From a virus: DNA of 63,032 nt. Positions 1 through 6,928 of this stretch are shown here, in pieces. Both the position numbers and the translations under genes were made by a program. Positions within the stretch are counted from its first letter, which is position 1, and every line of letters starts with the position of its first letter. The notes under the pieces are model-generated. The model ran no database searches and was not told where the DNA came from. It saw only the letters and a program-made list of their open reading frames with translations. The DNA lies in IMG/VR virus record IMGVR_UViG_3300035668_000048, positions 1 to 63,032 of that record. One strand, 5' to 3'.

Positions 1-186
<186 letters not shown>

Positions 187-194
187 GAGACGAC

Positions 195-278
195 GGACGA
201 CGGAGAACGGACAGCAGACGACAGAGACGGACGAACTGCTATCCCGTCCTCCGTCGTCCGTAGTCCGTCGTCCGTTTT
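195..278 (+). terminator. Long inverted repeat after tuf, possible terminator
   Basis: The 18-base arm at 195-212 is complementary to 256-273 with two central mismatches, and GTTTT follows at 274-278. The arms are built from a repeated GACGGAC/GTCCGTC motif. The 43-base loop is large for a rho-independent terminator, so it could equally be a degenerate intergenic repeat. Its place just after the tuf stop fits transcription termination. Confidence 0.4.
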
Positions 279-632
279 ATGCTCGCAATGCTGCAACGAG
301 ACGCCGCCGCACGCGCGGCAATTAAAGATAGACAATTGTCGGCGCACTCCTTAATGAGCCGCCCCGGGGACCGACGACTACAGACGCTAGGGGATTCTGG
401 TGGGAACAATCTGGGGGATGGCATGTCCGCGGACGCCACTCTGGTCGACGCGCGAACCGGAACGGTGATCATTGCCCATCCCGAACTGAAGGGTATCCTG
501 CTCGCCGGACAGGGCGTTTTGGGAACCGCGGTTCAGGCCGCCGTCGACAGCTCCCATGCCCAAGGCGTCCCTGAAAGGATTGTCGAAAGCTACGCCGAGA
601 ATTATCGCAATTGGTTGCTGGCCAAGGCCTGA
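279..632 (+). CDS. Small hypothetical protein between tuf and tRNA-Trp
   Basis: A 117-codon frame. The C-terminal two thirds, from about residue 49 (MSADATLVDARTG) to AENYRNWLLAKA, looks like a real alpha/beta protein and resembles the ends of rhizobial lipoproteins of unknown role. The first 48 residues are rich in Arg, Ala and Asp and lack any signal peptide. Translation may start at the internal ATG at 423, which follows a G-rich stretch. It could be a truncated remnant of a longer gene. It lies on the host side of the tRNA, so it is chromosomal. Confidence 0.4.
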   Translation: MLAMLQRDAAARAAIKDRQLSAHSLMSRPGDRRLQTLGDSGGNNLGDGMSADATLVDARTGTVIIAHPELKGILLAGQGVLGTAVQAAVDSSHAQGVPERIVESYAENYRNWLLAKA

Positions 633-743
633 CCGGTCGAGGTGCACACTTGGCCGGCCTGCACTAGCCACCGCTTCGCCCTTGCTTTTCAGGCCCGCCC
701 TATGCTTGAAACGGCCCGGATCGGCGGCGACGCAGGTTCCTGA

Positions 744-819
744 AGGAGTGTAGCTCAATTGGTAGAGCACCGGTCTCCAAAACCGGGGGTTGCAGGTTCG
801 AGCCCTGCCACTCCTGCCA
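744..819 (+). tRNA. trnW: tRNA-Trp (anticodon CCA)
   Basis: The acceptor arms AGGAGTG (744-750) and CACTCCT (809-815) pair, the anticodon loop CTCCAAA (775-781) carries CCA at 777-779, the T loop is GTTCGAG, and the 3' CCA is encoded at 817-819. The gene is complete. A tyrosine integrase starts 81 bases downstream, so its 3' half is the probable attachment site, reconstituted by the prophage left end. Confidence 0.97.
782..819 (+). other. Candidate attL core in the tRNA-Trp 3' half
   Basis: Phages with tyrosine integrases usually recombine in the anticodon or T arm of a tRNA and restore its 3' end. The integrase gene follows directly and the host order tuf, tRNA-Trp, secE is interrupted here. 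The exact crossover cannot be set because no second copy of this segment was found in the window. The partner attR must lie beyond 63032 or be absent. Confidence 0.45.
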
Positions 820-880
820 TATCGTTTTTTGATGCTCCCAACATGTTGTTTCCTCTATAGAATCATTCAGAAAGCGAATG

Positions 881-900
881 GGTGAGACAGCGGTGAGACA
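881..900 (+). repeat. Tandem GGTGAGACA next to int
   Basis: GGTGAGACA occurs at 881-889 and again at 892-900, one helical turn apart, between the tRNA and the integrase stop codon. Such short direct repeats beside an attachment site are candidates for integrase arm-binding sites. Nothing else supports this. Confidence 0.4.
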
Positions 901-1995
901 TTAGCCGTTCGCCTTCTGCCCCAGATTGATCTTGTCCATTCCTTCAGCCGCCATACGTTTTCGATCTGCCGAACGCGTGTAGACTTCGGCTTGGCTGACC
1001 GTTGACCAGTCGAAAATAGCCATGAGTTGCATCGTCGTCGCGCCGTTCTCTGCGGCGATGGTCGCGCCAGCTTTCTTCAGCCCGTGCGCGGTGCAGTGGT
1101 GTAGCCCAGCTTCGTCGCACTTCTCCCGGAACCAATTGCCGAACCCGGCGGGCGTGTACGGTTGGCCCTGATGCGTCACCAAGAACGTCATGGATCCGCA
1201 CGGGCTCGCCTCAACGATCTCGGCAAGTACCGGGAGCCAAGGCTTCTGGGATAGATCCCGGCGCTTGTAGAGCGTTTTCTTTGGCACATAGCGCAGGATC
1301 CCATCCCGGACGTGCTGCTTGCCGAATTTCACCATGTCCTGCCGTCTGGATCCGGTGAACAGCAGGAGCGCCATCGCAAGTCGGGCCTTGGATCCAACCG
1401 GATGGCGGGCTTCGAAGATCTGGACTTCCTCGACGGTCCACGTATGGAACCCGCCGCCCTTGACGCTGCGGCCGGCCTTCACATCCCTGGCCGGATTACC
1501 CGGCAAATGGTCGTGATCGACGCCCCAGCCGCAAAGCGCGGAAAGATGCTTTTTCCGGTTTGCCGCTGCTCCCGGTTGGCCACTTCGGATCTCTATCAAA
1601 CGCCTGATTTTCTGGGCGCTTAAGTACCGGAGAGGGCAATTACCCATCGGATCCGGATCCTCGTCGCTCATAGGATCCCGAAAGCACTGTTCTAGGCATG
1701 AACGGCGGGCGCGCTGCGATTCCTTTGCAAGCCCGGCGAAGTCCTTGCTGGCAAAATAGCGCGCACCCAGCCAGCCCAGCGTCCCCTTGGCGTGTGGCGC
1801 GAGCCCTGGGCCAGCGGCCGTGAAGCCCGGCAGTATCCGCCCCAGCGCGGCGCTGTAGGCCGCCGCGAATTCTGGCGTGCCTTCCCGGATCCGGATCCGG
1901 ATCCGCTTTCCGTTCTTCCTGACGTAGATCCTCTCATTGCCGTGCCGATCATGGTCGCGACTTAAATGCGGAAGATCTGTTTTCATGACCGTCAT
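901..1995 (-). CDS. int: Tyrosine-type site-specific integrase
   Basis: A 364-residue recombinase that would insert and excise the phage at tRNA-Trp. The C-terminal catalytic domain shows Arg217 in FTGSRRQD, a lysine in the YVPKKT hairpin, His304 in AHGLKKAG, Trp330 in FDWST, and the nucleophile Tyr339 in EVYTRSA. The box II position after His304, normally Arg in HxxR, is Lys307 here. The ATG at 1995 was chosen because it overlaps the upstream stop as ATGA and has GGAGG 10 bases before it; a GTG- or ATG-started extension to 2013 is possible. It is the last gene of the leftward operon. The gene holds ten GGATCC sites between 1192 and 1904. Confidence 0.95.
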   Translation of the reverse strand: MTVMKTDLPHLSRDHDRHGNERIYVRKNGKRIRIRIREGTPEFAAAYSAALGRILPGFTAAGPGLAPHAKGTLGWLGARYFASKDFAGLAKESQRARRSCLEQCFRDPMSDEDPDPMGNCPLRYLSAQKIRRLIEIRSGQPGAAANRKKHLSALCGWGVDHDHLPGNPARDVKAGRSVKGGGFHTWTVEEVQIFEARHPVGSKARLAMALLLFTGSRRQDMVKFGKQHVRDGILRYVPKKTLYKRRDLSQKPWLPVLAEIVEASPCGSMTFLVTHQGQPYTPAGFGNWFREKCDEAGLHHCTAHGLKKAGATIAAENGATTMQLMAIFDWSTVSQAEVYTRSADRKRMAAEGMDKINLGQKANG

Positions 1996-2189
1996 GCCCG
2001 CTGATCCTCCCATTTGGAGGCGGGGTCATTTTGAGCATCGGCGGGGATCATGGAAGCGGAATCTATCGGCTTATCCCCTACGATCAGACAGCCATCCGGC
2101 CGAACGCCGATCACAAAACGGCCCGCCTTCTCAACGCCCTTGATGGCGCGAGCAAGCGAGTGTTCGGTGAATGGCAACGCTTTCGTCAT
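1992..2189 (-). CDS. Small integrase-associated protein
   Basis: A 65-residue protein translated just before int and overlapping it by 4 bases. The pattern LPFTEHSLARAIKGVEKAG followed by VRPDGCLIVGD is typical of short proteins encoded beside integrases in rhizobial genomes. An excisionase-like role is possible from position alone, but no winged-helix signature is visible. Function unknown. Confidence 0.75.
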   Translation of the reverse strand: MTKALPFTEHSLARAIKGVEKAGRFVIGVRPDGCLIVGDKPIDSASMIPADAQNDPASKWEDQRA

Positions 2190-2198
2190 CGCTTTAAT

Positions 2199-2411
2199 CT
2201 ACTCCGATACGTGCATTCGCCAAGGCCCGGAAGCCAAGAGTTCGCCGCGCCAAGTCCGGCCGCAGTCCAGGCAAACGGCCGTCGTGAACGTGCCGGCTGG
2301 CCCAGTGCAAGTGGACGAGAAAACTTCCTCGTGCTTGCATTTGGCCTGCCGTTGGCGCCGGTTCTTTTCCGTCAGTGTTTCCGCCGTAAGCATGGCGACT
2401 GTCATAGTCAC
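2199..2411 (-). CDS. Small putative zinc-binding protein
   Basis: A 70-residue protein starting at a GTG that overlaps the preceding small frame as GTGA; ATG codons at 2405 and 2390 are alternatives. Residues CKH near position 25 and CLDCGRTW near 50 could form a treble-clef or ribbon-like zinc site. Function unknown. It is part of the leftward early operon. Confidence 0.65.
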   Translation of the reverse strand: MTMTVAMLTAETLTEKNRRQRQAKCKHEEVFSSTCTGPAGTFTTAVCLDCGRTWRGELLASGPWRMHVSE

Positions 2412-2515
2412 TGGCTTGATCCTCCCACAGCAGCGCCTGACCCCATGCGCCGCGTCACATCCTTGGTTCCGTCCAAAAACTGCGGCGCCGTCAGAGCGAA
2501 CGAGATGTTGCGCAT
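2408..2515 (-). pseudogene. Truncated phage protein (MRNISFALT family)
   Basis: A 35-codon frame with a strong ribosome site (GGAGGG about 8 bases before the ATG at 2515) and a GTGA overlap with the next gene. Its N-terminus, MRNISFALTAPQF then GTKDVTRRMG, matches a widespread phage protein family that normally continues with a Trp-rich ASCH-like body. Here the frame runs out after TRRMG. In another frame the DNA reads WGQALLWEDQ, suggesting a frameshift or deletion. It is probably a remnant retained for its place in the coupled operon. Confidence 0.55.
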
Positions 2516-2590
2516 CTACCCACCCTCCACAGCAGGGCCATCCATTGCGCGCTCGTTCGCCGCGATCTGCTCCGGCGTATATTCAGTCAC
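2516..2590 (-). CDS. Very small protein of 24 residues
   Basis: A GTG-started frame reading MTEYTPEQIAANERAMDGP and ending one base before the next start region. It overlaps the upstream stop by 8 bases, like its operon neighbours. The acidic helical sequence looks protein-like, but its size makes the call uncertain. Confidence 0.45.
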   Translation of the reverse strand: MTEYTPEQIAANERAMDGPAVEGG

Positions 2591-2771
2591 GGGCGGTCTC
2601 CTGTGGAGAGGGCCGCAGCATGCTCCGAGCAAACTCGTTCAATTGCTTTAGCATCATGGCATCGAAATAGACGACGTGATCACCATTCTCGCGCGGTGCC
2701 CGAAGGCAGAACAGCCCGCCATCGAAGGACGCGTACAGGCCGTCTCCGAGATACTCTTCTTGCTCGCTCAT
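2583..2771 (-). CDS. Conserved small phage protein (YLGDGLYASFDG type)
   Basis: 62 residues beginning MSEQEEYLGDGLYASFDGG, a signature found in many temperate phages, with a later RAPRENGDHVVYFD segment. The fold looks like a small beta-rich domain. Its role is unknown; members sit in early operons. Confidence 0.8.
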   Translation of the reverse strand: MSEQEEYLGDGLYASFDGGLFCLRAPRENGDHVVYFDAMMLKQLNEFARSMLRPSPQETARD

Positions 2772-2958
2772 TGCTGTGCCTTTCCTTCAGGGCGGGGTGC
2801 ATAGTCCAGTGTGGAAGCGCCACCGTAGCGGCAGCCTGGTCTCTTAGATCAGCCAAATACTGGCGTGTCTTTTCGGGAAGGCCGCAACCATTCTTCAAAA
2901 TCGAGTCGTAGTAAGCGGCCATGTCTTTCATGGTTATCGTTATGGCGCGCTTGCTCAT
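2680..2958 (-). CDS. Small hypothetical early protein, possibly frameshifted at its end
   Basis: A 92-residue frame. The ATG at 2958 overlaps the upstream stop as ATGA. The first 55 or so residues (MSKRAITITMKDMAAYYDS onward) look natural. The last 30 are Arg-rich and overlap the next gene by 92 bases, unlike any other junction here. In the neighbouring frame the DNA would end APRPEGKAQQ-stop with an ATGA overlap onto the 2771 start. A recent 1-base shift near 2810-2830 is therefore likely. Confidence 0.55.
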   Translation of the reverse strand: MSKRAITITMKDMAAYYDSILKNGCGLPEKTRQYLADLRDQAAATVALPHWTMHPALKERHSNERARRVSRRRPVRVLRWRAVLPSGTAREW

Positions 2959-3206
2959 TTTGCACCAGGAGAAGCGGGCGAGGCGGTCATCAACGCTTCC
3001 CGCAGCTTGAAAATCTCTTTGTGACACTCGGCTAGCTGAGACCGAACCAACGTCAGTTCCTTCTCGCTAGCCACGACCTGACCGGATAGCACTGCAGTGA
3101 GGCAGGCGCGCATTACCTTGCGCTCATCGTCGGACCATTGCCTGTCAACCGGTTTGCCCCAATAAGCATCAAGCATTCGTTCGACCATCGTCTCACTTAC
3201 CGTCAT
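2955..3206 (-). CDS. Small hypothetical phage protein
   Basis: 83 residues; the ATG at 3206 shares its last base with the upstream TGA (TGATG), supporting this start over longer versions. The N-terminal half, MVERMLDAYWGKPVDRQW, resembles short phage proteins with a conserved Trp. The C-terminal half from about residue 45 is predicted coiled coil (Glu/Leu/Lys heptads). Function unknown. Confidence 0.7.
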   Translation of the reverse strand: MTVSETMVERMLDAYWGKPVDRQWSDDERKVMRACLTAVLSGQVVASEKELTLVRSQLAECHKEIFKLREALMTASPASPGAK

Positions 3207-3412
3207 CAGCGCTTCTCCTGGGCGCGGGCGTGTTTGTCCAGTTGGTGCCATGCGCGATTGGCGGCGTACATCAGGTCATCGTCACCAGCAGTTTTCGCCG
3301 ATACCGACAGGTCATTGACAACTCGAATTGCATTCGCGAGTTTGTCCATCAGGGCTTTGTCGGGCATTTGCTTCGTCTCCCCGCTCATCTGGCGCGCTTT
3401 GGGTTGGGTCAT
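3206..3412 (-). CDS. Small hypothetical helical protein
   Basis: 68 residues, mostly helical, with ANAIRVVNDLSVSAKTAGDDD in the middle. It overlaps the upstream gene by 4 bases and the downstream gene by 1 base, so it is translationally coupled on both sides. No family recognised. Confidence 0.7.
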   Translation of the reverse strand: MTQPKARQMSGETKQMPDKALMDKLANAIRVVNDLSVSAKTAGDDDLMYAANRAWHQLDKHARAQEKR

Positions 3413-3657
3413 GGGCGCTGCGAATCCTTGATAACTTGGTGTGCGGTTTCGAGAACCGTTTCTGTAATAGGGCTCTTTCCAGTCAGCGCGCGAAGCAATG
3501 TTTCCATCACCGGGTTGTCGTTCGGGCTGTAGCGAACGCGATCAAATGCACGCCGGATCAAGCCTCGCTTCGCCGTTAATTCTTTGTATTGCGCCTCCCG
3601 CAAACCAGTCCTGCGGACATTGATCAGCACGCCATAGTCATCCAAGCGCTCAGCCAT
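3409..3657 (-). CDS. Small hypothetical protein
   Basis: 82 residues from the ATG at 3657 (MAERLDDYGVLINVRRTGL), overlapping the end of the large 3650-5053 gene by 8 bases. Helical and basic in the middle (ELTAKRGLIRRAFDRVR). No family recognised. Confidence 0.65.
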   Translation of the reverse strand: MAERLDDYGVLINVRRTGLREAQYKELTAKRGLIRRAFDRVRYSPNDNPVMETLLRALTGKSPITETVLETAHQVIKDSQRP

Positions 3658-5053
3658 GGTTTTCCGTCTCGCTGCTGGAGGGCGGGGCTTGGCGGGAGAC
3701 GTAATCCCTCGCGCGCCTGATCGCCGTTTCATAAGCCATCGGGTTGCTGCATTCGCGCGCGGCGCACGCCTCGATCGCTAATCCGTGCTTGCAGACAAGC
3801 CCGCTAAGATTGACCTCTGGATTTGGATGCAAGAAAATATCAAGATACTTGAGCAGCGCTTCCCGCTCACCAGCACCGGGTTGAACGTGGAGGGAGAGGA
3901 TGCGATCTGCGCGCTTGCGATAAATTTCCTTATCGTGCTCTTGAATGACGATGCCAAGTTTTCCTTCAAACTGGTTGCCGTCAAAGCTGGCGAGCAGCCG
4001 CGCTATCGCTTCCCGATCTCCCATGACGGGAGGGGCTACCCCGACATGCACGTCCGCATTTTCTGTCTGTCCGCAGAACAGGCAGTCTCCCCGATGCATC
4101 CGCCATGGGACGTATTGATGCGGGGTGGTCGGATCGGCTCCAATGACCGGAGGGGCGGCGACATAGCAATCATTTGGACGAGCGCAGCCATCAGAGCAGC
4201 ATTTGGTTTTATCGCCATCGGCGAGCGCCGCAATCCGCTGGCGTCGCAAGGCATCCGGCTCTGCCGCTACGGCGGGGGAGGGGGAGAGGGCAGCCATGTA
4301 TTCAGCGTTGGTCTCAGGCTCGATCACGGGCGGCGTTACGCCAGCTTCTCCGTATGCCGATTGGAAGCCGAGCAGGATGCGTCGCGCGAACTCGCGCCCG
4401 TCGCTCGGCATGTGGCCCGCGTTCGCGTGATTGCAGTACGACATCAACCGGCGCTCCAAACGCGTGAAAGCTTTGATCAGCTCGCTCGCCCCATCGGGCG
4501 CGGGCAGCGGGTTCTCGGCTTGCTTTGGAGCGCAGACGGACAGCCCGCAAAAATTCAAACACGCGCCGGTTGCCTTGTTACGGCAATTGAATGCGGCTTG
4601 CTTTGGGACAGCGGCGGAATCATAATTCTCGCGCGTCAACCCATCTGCCCCATCGGGTGGCGGGGAGAGGAATTGAACTGCGACCTGTGCGATGGACCGG
4701 CCGTCAAAGCCGGGGTTCCTGTCAATGTGATCCTCGATAAGATCAGCAAGCTTGTCCTCGCCCGCCCCATCGGGTGGCGGTATGGGTGCGGCGAGGGCGG
4801 TGCGAACCTTTTCAACAGCATCAAAGGCTTTACGACTTACGATCAGACCGCAATCGTGCAAGGTTGAAATGAATGTCTCGACAGCCTCTCGCATCCCATC
4901 GGGCGCGGGCTTGGGTGGGGCGGCGCGGCGCTGCAGCCGAGTAAAAAGACACTGACCAACTTTATCGCAAGAAAAATGTGTGCGGCATATATCGCAGGGA
5001 CGGAACCGCAGCCCATCCACGTTCTGTCGATCTGGTTGGGGTTGGTCGGTCAT
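3650..5053 (-). CDS. Large mosaic early protein with repeated Pro-Asp-Gly linkers
   Basis: 467 residues from the ATG at 5053, which overlaps the upstream tiny gene as ATGA. A Cys-rich N-terminus (RPCDICRTHFSCDKVGQC, about residues 18-38) is followed by short helical modules separated by near-identical linkers of the type PxPPDGA: PAPDGMREA, PPPDGAGED, PPPDGADGL, PAPDGASEL. Further Cys clusters occur near CRNKATGACLNFC, KCCSDGCARPNDC and DCLFCGQTEN. It looks like several small zinc-binding or helical domains strung together, each perhaps once a separate small gene. No enzyme motif is visible. It is by far the longest early-left gene. Confidence 0.75.
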   Translation of the reverse strand: MTDQPQPDRQNVDGLRFRPCDICRTHFSCDKVGQCLFTRLQRRAAPPKPAPDGMREAVETFISTLHDCGLIVSRKAFDAVEKVRTALAAPIPPPDGAGEDKLADLIEDHIDRNPGFDGRSIAQVAVQFLSPPPDGADGLTRENYDSAAVPKQAAFNCRNKATGACLNFCGLSVCAPKQAENPLPAPDGASELIKAFTRLERRLMSYCNHANAGHMPSDGREFARRILLGFQSAYGEAGVTPPVIEPETNAEYMAALSPSPAVAAEPDALRRQRIAALADGDKTKCCSDGCARPNDCYVAAPPVIGADPTTPHQYVPWRMHRGDCLFCGQTENADVHVGVAPPVMGDREAIARLLASFDGNQFEGKLGIVIQEHDKEIYRKRADRILSLHVQPGAGEREALLKYLDIFLHPNPEVNLSGLVCKHGLAIEACAARECSNPMAYETAIRRARDYVSRQAPPSSSETENHG

Positions 5054-5145
5054 GTCAGCACCTTTATCGCGACAAGCAAAAGCGGAATGGCTATGACCGC
5101 GCAGGACCACGCATCCAGTTTTCTGTTCGACCAAGGCTCGCTCAT
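5050..5145 (-). CDS. Tiny single-pass membrane protein (31 aa)
   Basis: This frame is bounded by ATGA overlaps on both sides (5050-5053 and 5142-5145), strong evidence that it is translated. The product starts MSEPWSNRKLDAWSC and ends in a hydrophobic segment, AVIAIPLLLVAIKVLT. It should lie in the inner membrane. Function unknown. Confidence 0.6.
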   Translation of the reverse strand: MSEPWSNRKLDAWSCAVIAIPLLLVAIKVLT

Positions 5146-5519
5146 GGCTTCTTCTCCCCCGTGGAAAGGGCGCGGATTCCTGTGACGTAGGCTAAGCCCG
5201 TCAAATTGCCGACCCTACGTGGCGACAAATGACGTTCTGAGCCACTCGATGTCTCGCTAATAGACTCTTGGTGCTGTTCAACGAATTTTGCGCATTCCCC
5301 AATCGTCGCATCCCGTGTACGTCGTTCGTTGGCTGCGTCGGGGTCGGATGGCTTGGCGGAGAGACGGAGGGCAAATATCTTAACGGCCTCAATTGCAAAT
5401 TCTGTTGGAGCTCCGGGCCATGCATACATGTTGGCTGGGAAACGTGAGCGCCACGCGGCAAGAATTTCTTCTGGTAAGCGTTCCAGTTCCTCTCTCCCCG
5501 GTGTAACGGCGGCGTTCAT
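5142..5519 (-). CDS. Hypothetical early protein
   Basis: 125 residues from the ATG at 5519 (ATGA overlap with the upstream gene). An N-terminal helix-rich part (GREELERLPEEILAAWRSRF) is followed by FAIEAVKIFALRLSAK and a polar C-terminus. No recognised domain. Confidence 0.7.
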   Translation of the reverse strand: MNAAVTPGREELERLPEEILAAWRSRFPANMYAWPGAPTEFAIEAVKIFALRLSAKPSDPDAANERRTRDATIGECAKFVEQHQESISETSSGSERHLSPRRVGNLTGLAYVTGIRALSTGEKKP

Positions 5520-5929
5520 AGGCGGGGCTCCGGCACATACTCCAGCAACATATCGCCTTCCTTGAACTCGCCAGTGAAGCGCCATGAATTATCGTTGACG
5601 ATGATGCGTTCGATCCCGTTGCATGCCATATTGGAGAGCAGAATGCTCTCTTTCGGGTCAGCACGTTTCTGTACATCGGCAAGCGTTTCGATTCTGCCCC
5701 CAAGATAGTAAGTGCCGCTAGTAGCCGACACCTTGCTGTCAAGGTCGTCAGGGCCGCGCGCACGCGTCGAAAACTGAAAACCGTAGGGCGTCGCCCCGTA
5801 TCGCTCCTTTATTGCGCGCGACATCTCTACCGCCTTCGAGACATCCCAAGCTGAAATTGGCAATTCTCTCGTCTCGGCAACGAACGTGCCCGGACTAAAG
5901 AATGTGACAAAGTGCTTTTCCATCCTCAC
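5516..5929 (-). CDS. Hypothetical early protein (MEKHFVTFFSPGTFVAE)
   Basis: 137 residues beginning MRMEKHFVTFFSPGTFVAE, a start seen in phage proteins of unknown role, with a conserved-looking beta-rich centre (SGTYYLGGRIETLADV) and a C-terminal EGDMLLEYVPEP. ATGA overlap with the gene upstream. Function unknown. Confidence 0.75.
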   Translation of the reverse strand: MRMEKHFVTFFSPGTFVAETRELPISAWDVSKAVEMSRAIKERYGATPYGFQFSTRARGPDDLDSKVSATSGTYYLGGRIETLADVQKRADPKESILLSNMACNGIERIIVNDNSWRFTGEFKEGDMLLEYVPEPRL

Positions 5930-6129
5930 TCCCCCTTTGCACTGGATGCGAGGAGAGCGCGGCCGGCAGCTTTTCGAGATTCGAAAAACCCCAAAACCTC
6001 TAGTGGTGTTACTGGACTTCGCTTTGATGCCGTCACACAGAAATGCTTCCCCTCGAAATACAGATCAGCAAAATCATGACTGTAATGCGGATCAACAGGG
6101 TGTATCGTCAGCTTCACCTTATCGGCCAT
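5926..6129 (-). CDS. Small protein sharing its start with its neighbour
   Basis: 67 residues beginning MADKVKLTIHPVDPHYSHDF. The first eight codons and 15 bases upstream are identical to those of the next gene upstream (start 6364). The body is beta-rich and unrelated to that neighbour. The start overlaps the neighbour's coding end by 11 bases. Function unknown. Confidence 0.7.
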   Translation of the reverse strand: MADKVKLTIHPVDPHYSHDFADLYFEGKHFCVTASKRSPVTPLEVLGFFESRKAAGRALLASSAKGE

Positions 6130-6144
6130 GGGTGGAGTCCTTGA
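6106..6144 (-). repeat. 39-base start-region direct repeat, copy 1
   Basis: Identical to 6341-6379. On the minus strand it contains AAGGACTCCACCC, the ATG at 6129 and codons for MADKVKLT. Here the same bases also encode the last residues (KDSTHGR) of the upstream gene in another frame. Confidence 0.9.
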
Positions 6145-6364
6145 GAGCGGCGCGGCCGGTGTCGGACATGCGGAACGTATCGTTTCCACTGTGATGGTTC
6201 GCAAGGCCACGCGAAACAAAAGCTAAAAGCAGATCGCGGACTGGCTTAACCGGCCTAGGGTGAAGATCACCAAGCAAGGCAATGACTTCGAACGGCGCTT
6301 TCCAGTCCTCAATGCATTGCAAGTAAACCCGATCAAGGTCCGTCAGCTTCACCTTATCGGCCAT
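6119..6364 (-). CDS. Small winged-helix-like hypothetical protein
   Basis: 81 residues beginning MADKVKLTDLDRVYLQCIEDW. The order of helices and the closing FRMSDTGRAALKD resemble short winged-helix DNA-binding domains, such as phage proteins that end in a TxxGRAAL motif. Start and ribosome site are shared exactly with the downstream gene. Probably regulatory, but this is inference. Confidence 0.65.
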   Translation of the reverse strand: MADKVKLTDLDRVYLQCIEDWKAPFEVIALLGDLHPRPVKPVRDLLLAFVSRGLANHHSGNDTFRMSDTGRAALKDSTHGR

Positions 6365-6379
6365 GGGTGGAGTCCTTGA
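6341..6379 (-). repeat. 39-base start-region direct repeat, copy 2
   Basis: Identical to 6106-6144. It supplies the ribosome site and first eight codons of the gene at 6119-6364. Confidence 0.9.
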
Positions 6380-6427
6380 AGATTTGGATAGTACGGCTTT
6401 GATGTTTGGCGGCTTGCAAAAGTAGGA

Positions 6428-6871
6428 CTAAATTGACGACGCAAGATCGGCTTCTAGTCGGCTGATGAATGTTCGCGCATCTTGCCTAACAGCGCCAATG
6501 GCATCCTCCGCCGTCTTTGCGTCTGCGAAGAATTGCGTCGTTGCATTGGTGCCGGTGAGGGCGGATCGAAACTCGGCAGAGAAGTTTCCGCTATGTCGGT
6601 CCCGGCGAACTATAACGCCGCCGCCGTTGAACCTGTCATCCGCGTAAGGCCCTTTGGCGACTTCCCAATGCCACCCGCCGTTTTCCCATACCCTCGGTAT
6701 CCAGCCATCACCCAACTTGTCAGCAAGCGCGCGGGCGTCCTTGTTGGCGGTGTCAAAGGCTACCTTAGTGCATCCGCAGCCGCATCTTGGCGAACAATAA
6801 ATGCCGCCCGGCAAGTTCCGCGGTGTCCATCCGCCGTCAACTTCGGCAGGACGATTTTTAAGCTTCTGCAT
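6428..6871 (-). CDS. Hypothetical protein with a Cys cluster
   Basis: 147 residues. A Cys cluster, YCSPRCGCGCTK at about 25-36, could bind zinc. The middle (GWIPRVWENGGWHWEVAKG) resembles phage early proteins that repeat aromatic residues in a beta sheet; the C-terminus is helical. Function unknown. A 63-base gap separates it from the next gene downstream, one of the few gaps in this operon. Confidence 0.7.
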   Translation of the reverse strand: MQKLKNRPAEVDGGWTPRNLPGGIYCSPRCGCGCTKVAFDTANKDARALADKLGDGWIPRVWENGGWHWEVAKGPYADDRFNGGGVIVRRDRHSGNFSAEFRSALTGTNATTQFFADAKTAEDAIGAVRQDARTFISRLEADLASSI

Positions 6872-6928
6872 CTCTTTTTCCTCTGTACTTATCCGCTTTG
6901 AAGCTGGAAACGCGAAGCTTAAGTTGTA

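Noticed and set aside
3785-4867. 360-codon plus-strand open frame
   Set aside because: Antisense shadow of the 467-aa early gene; composition and lack of ribosome site do not support it.
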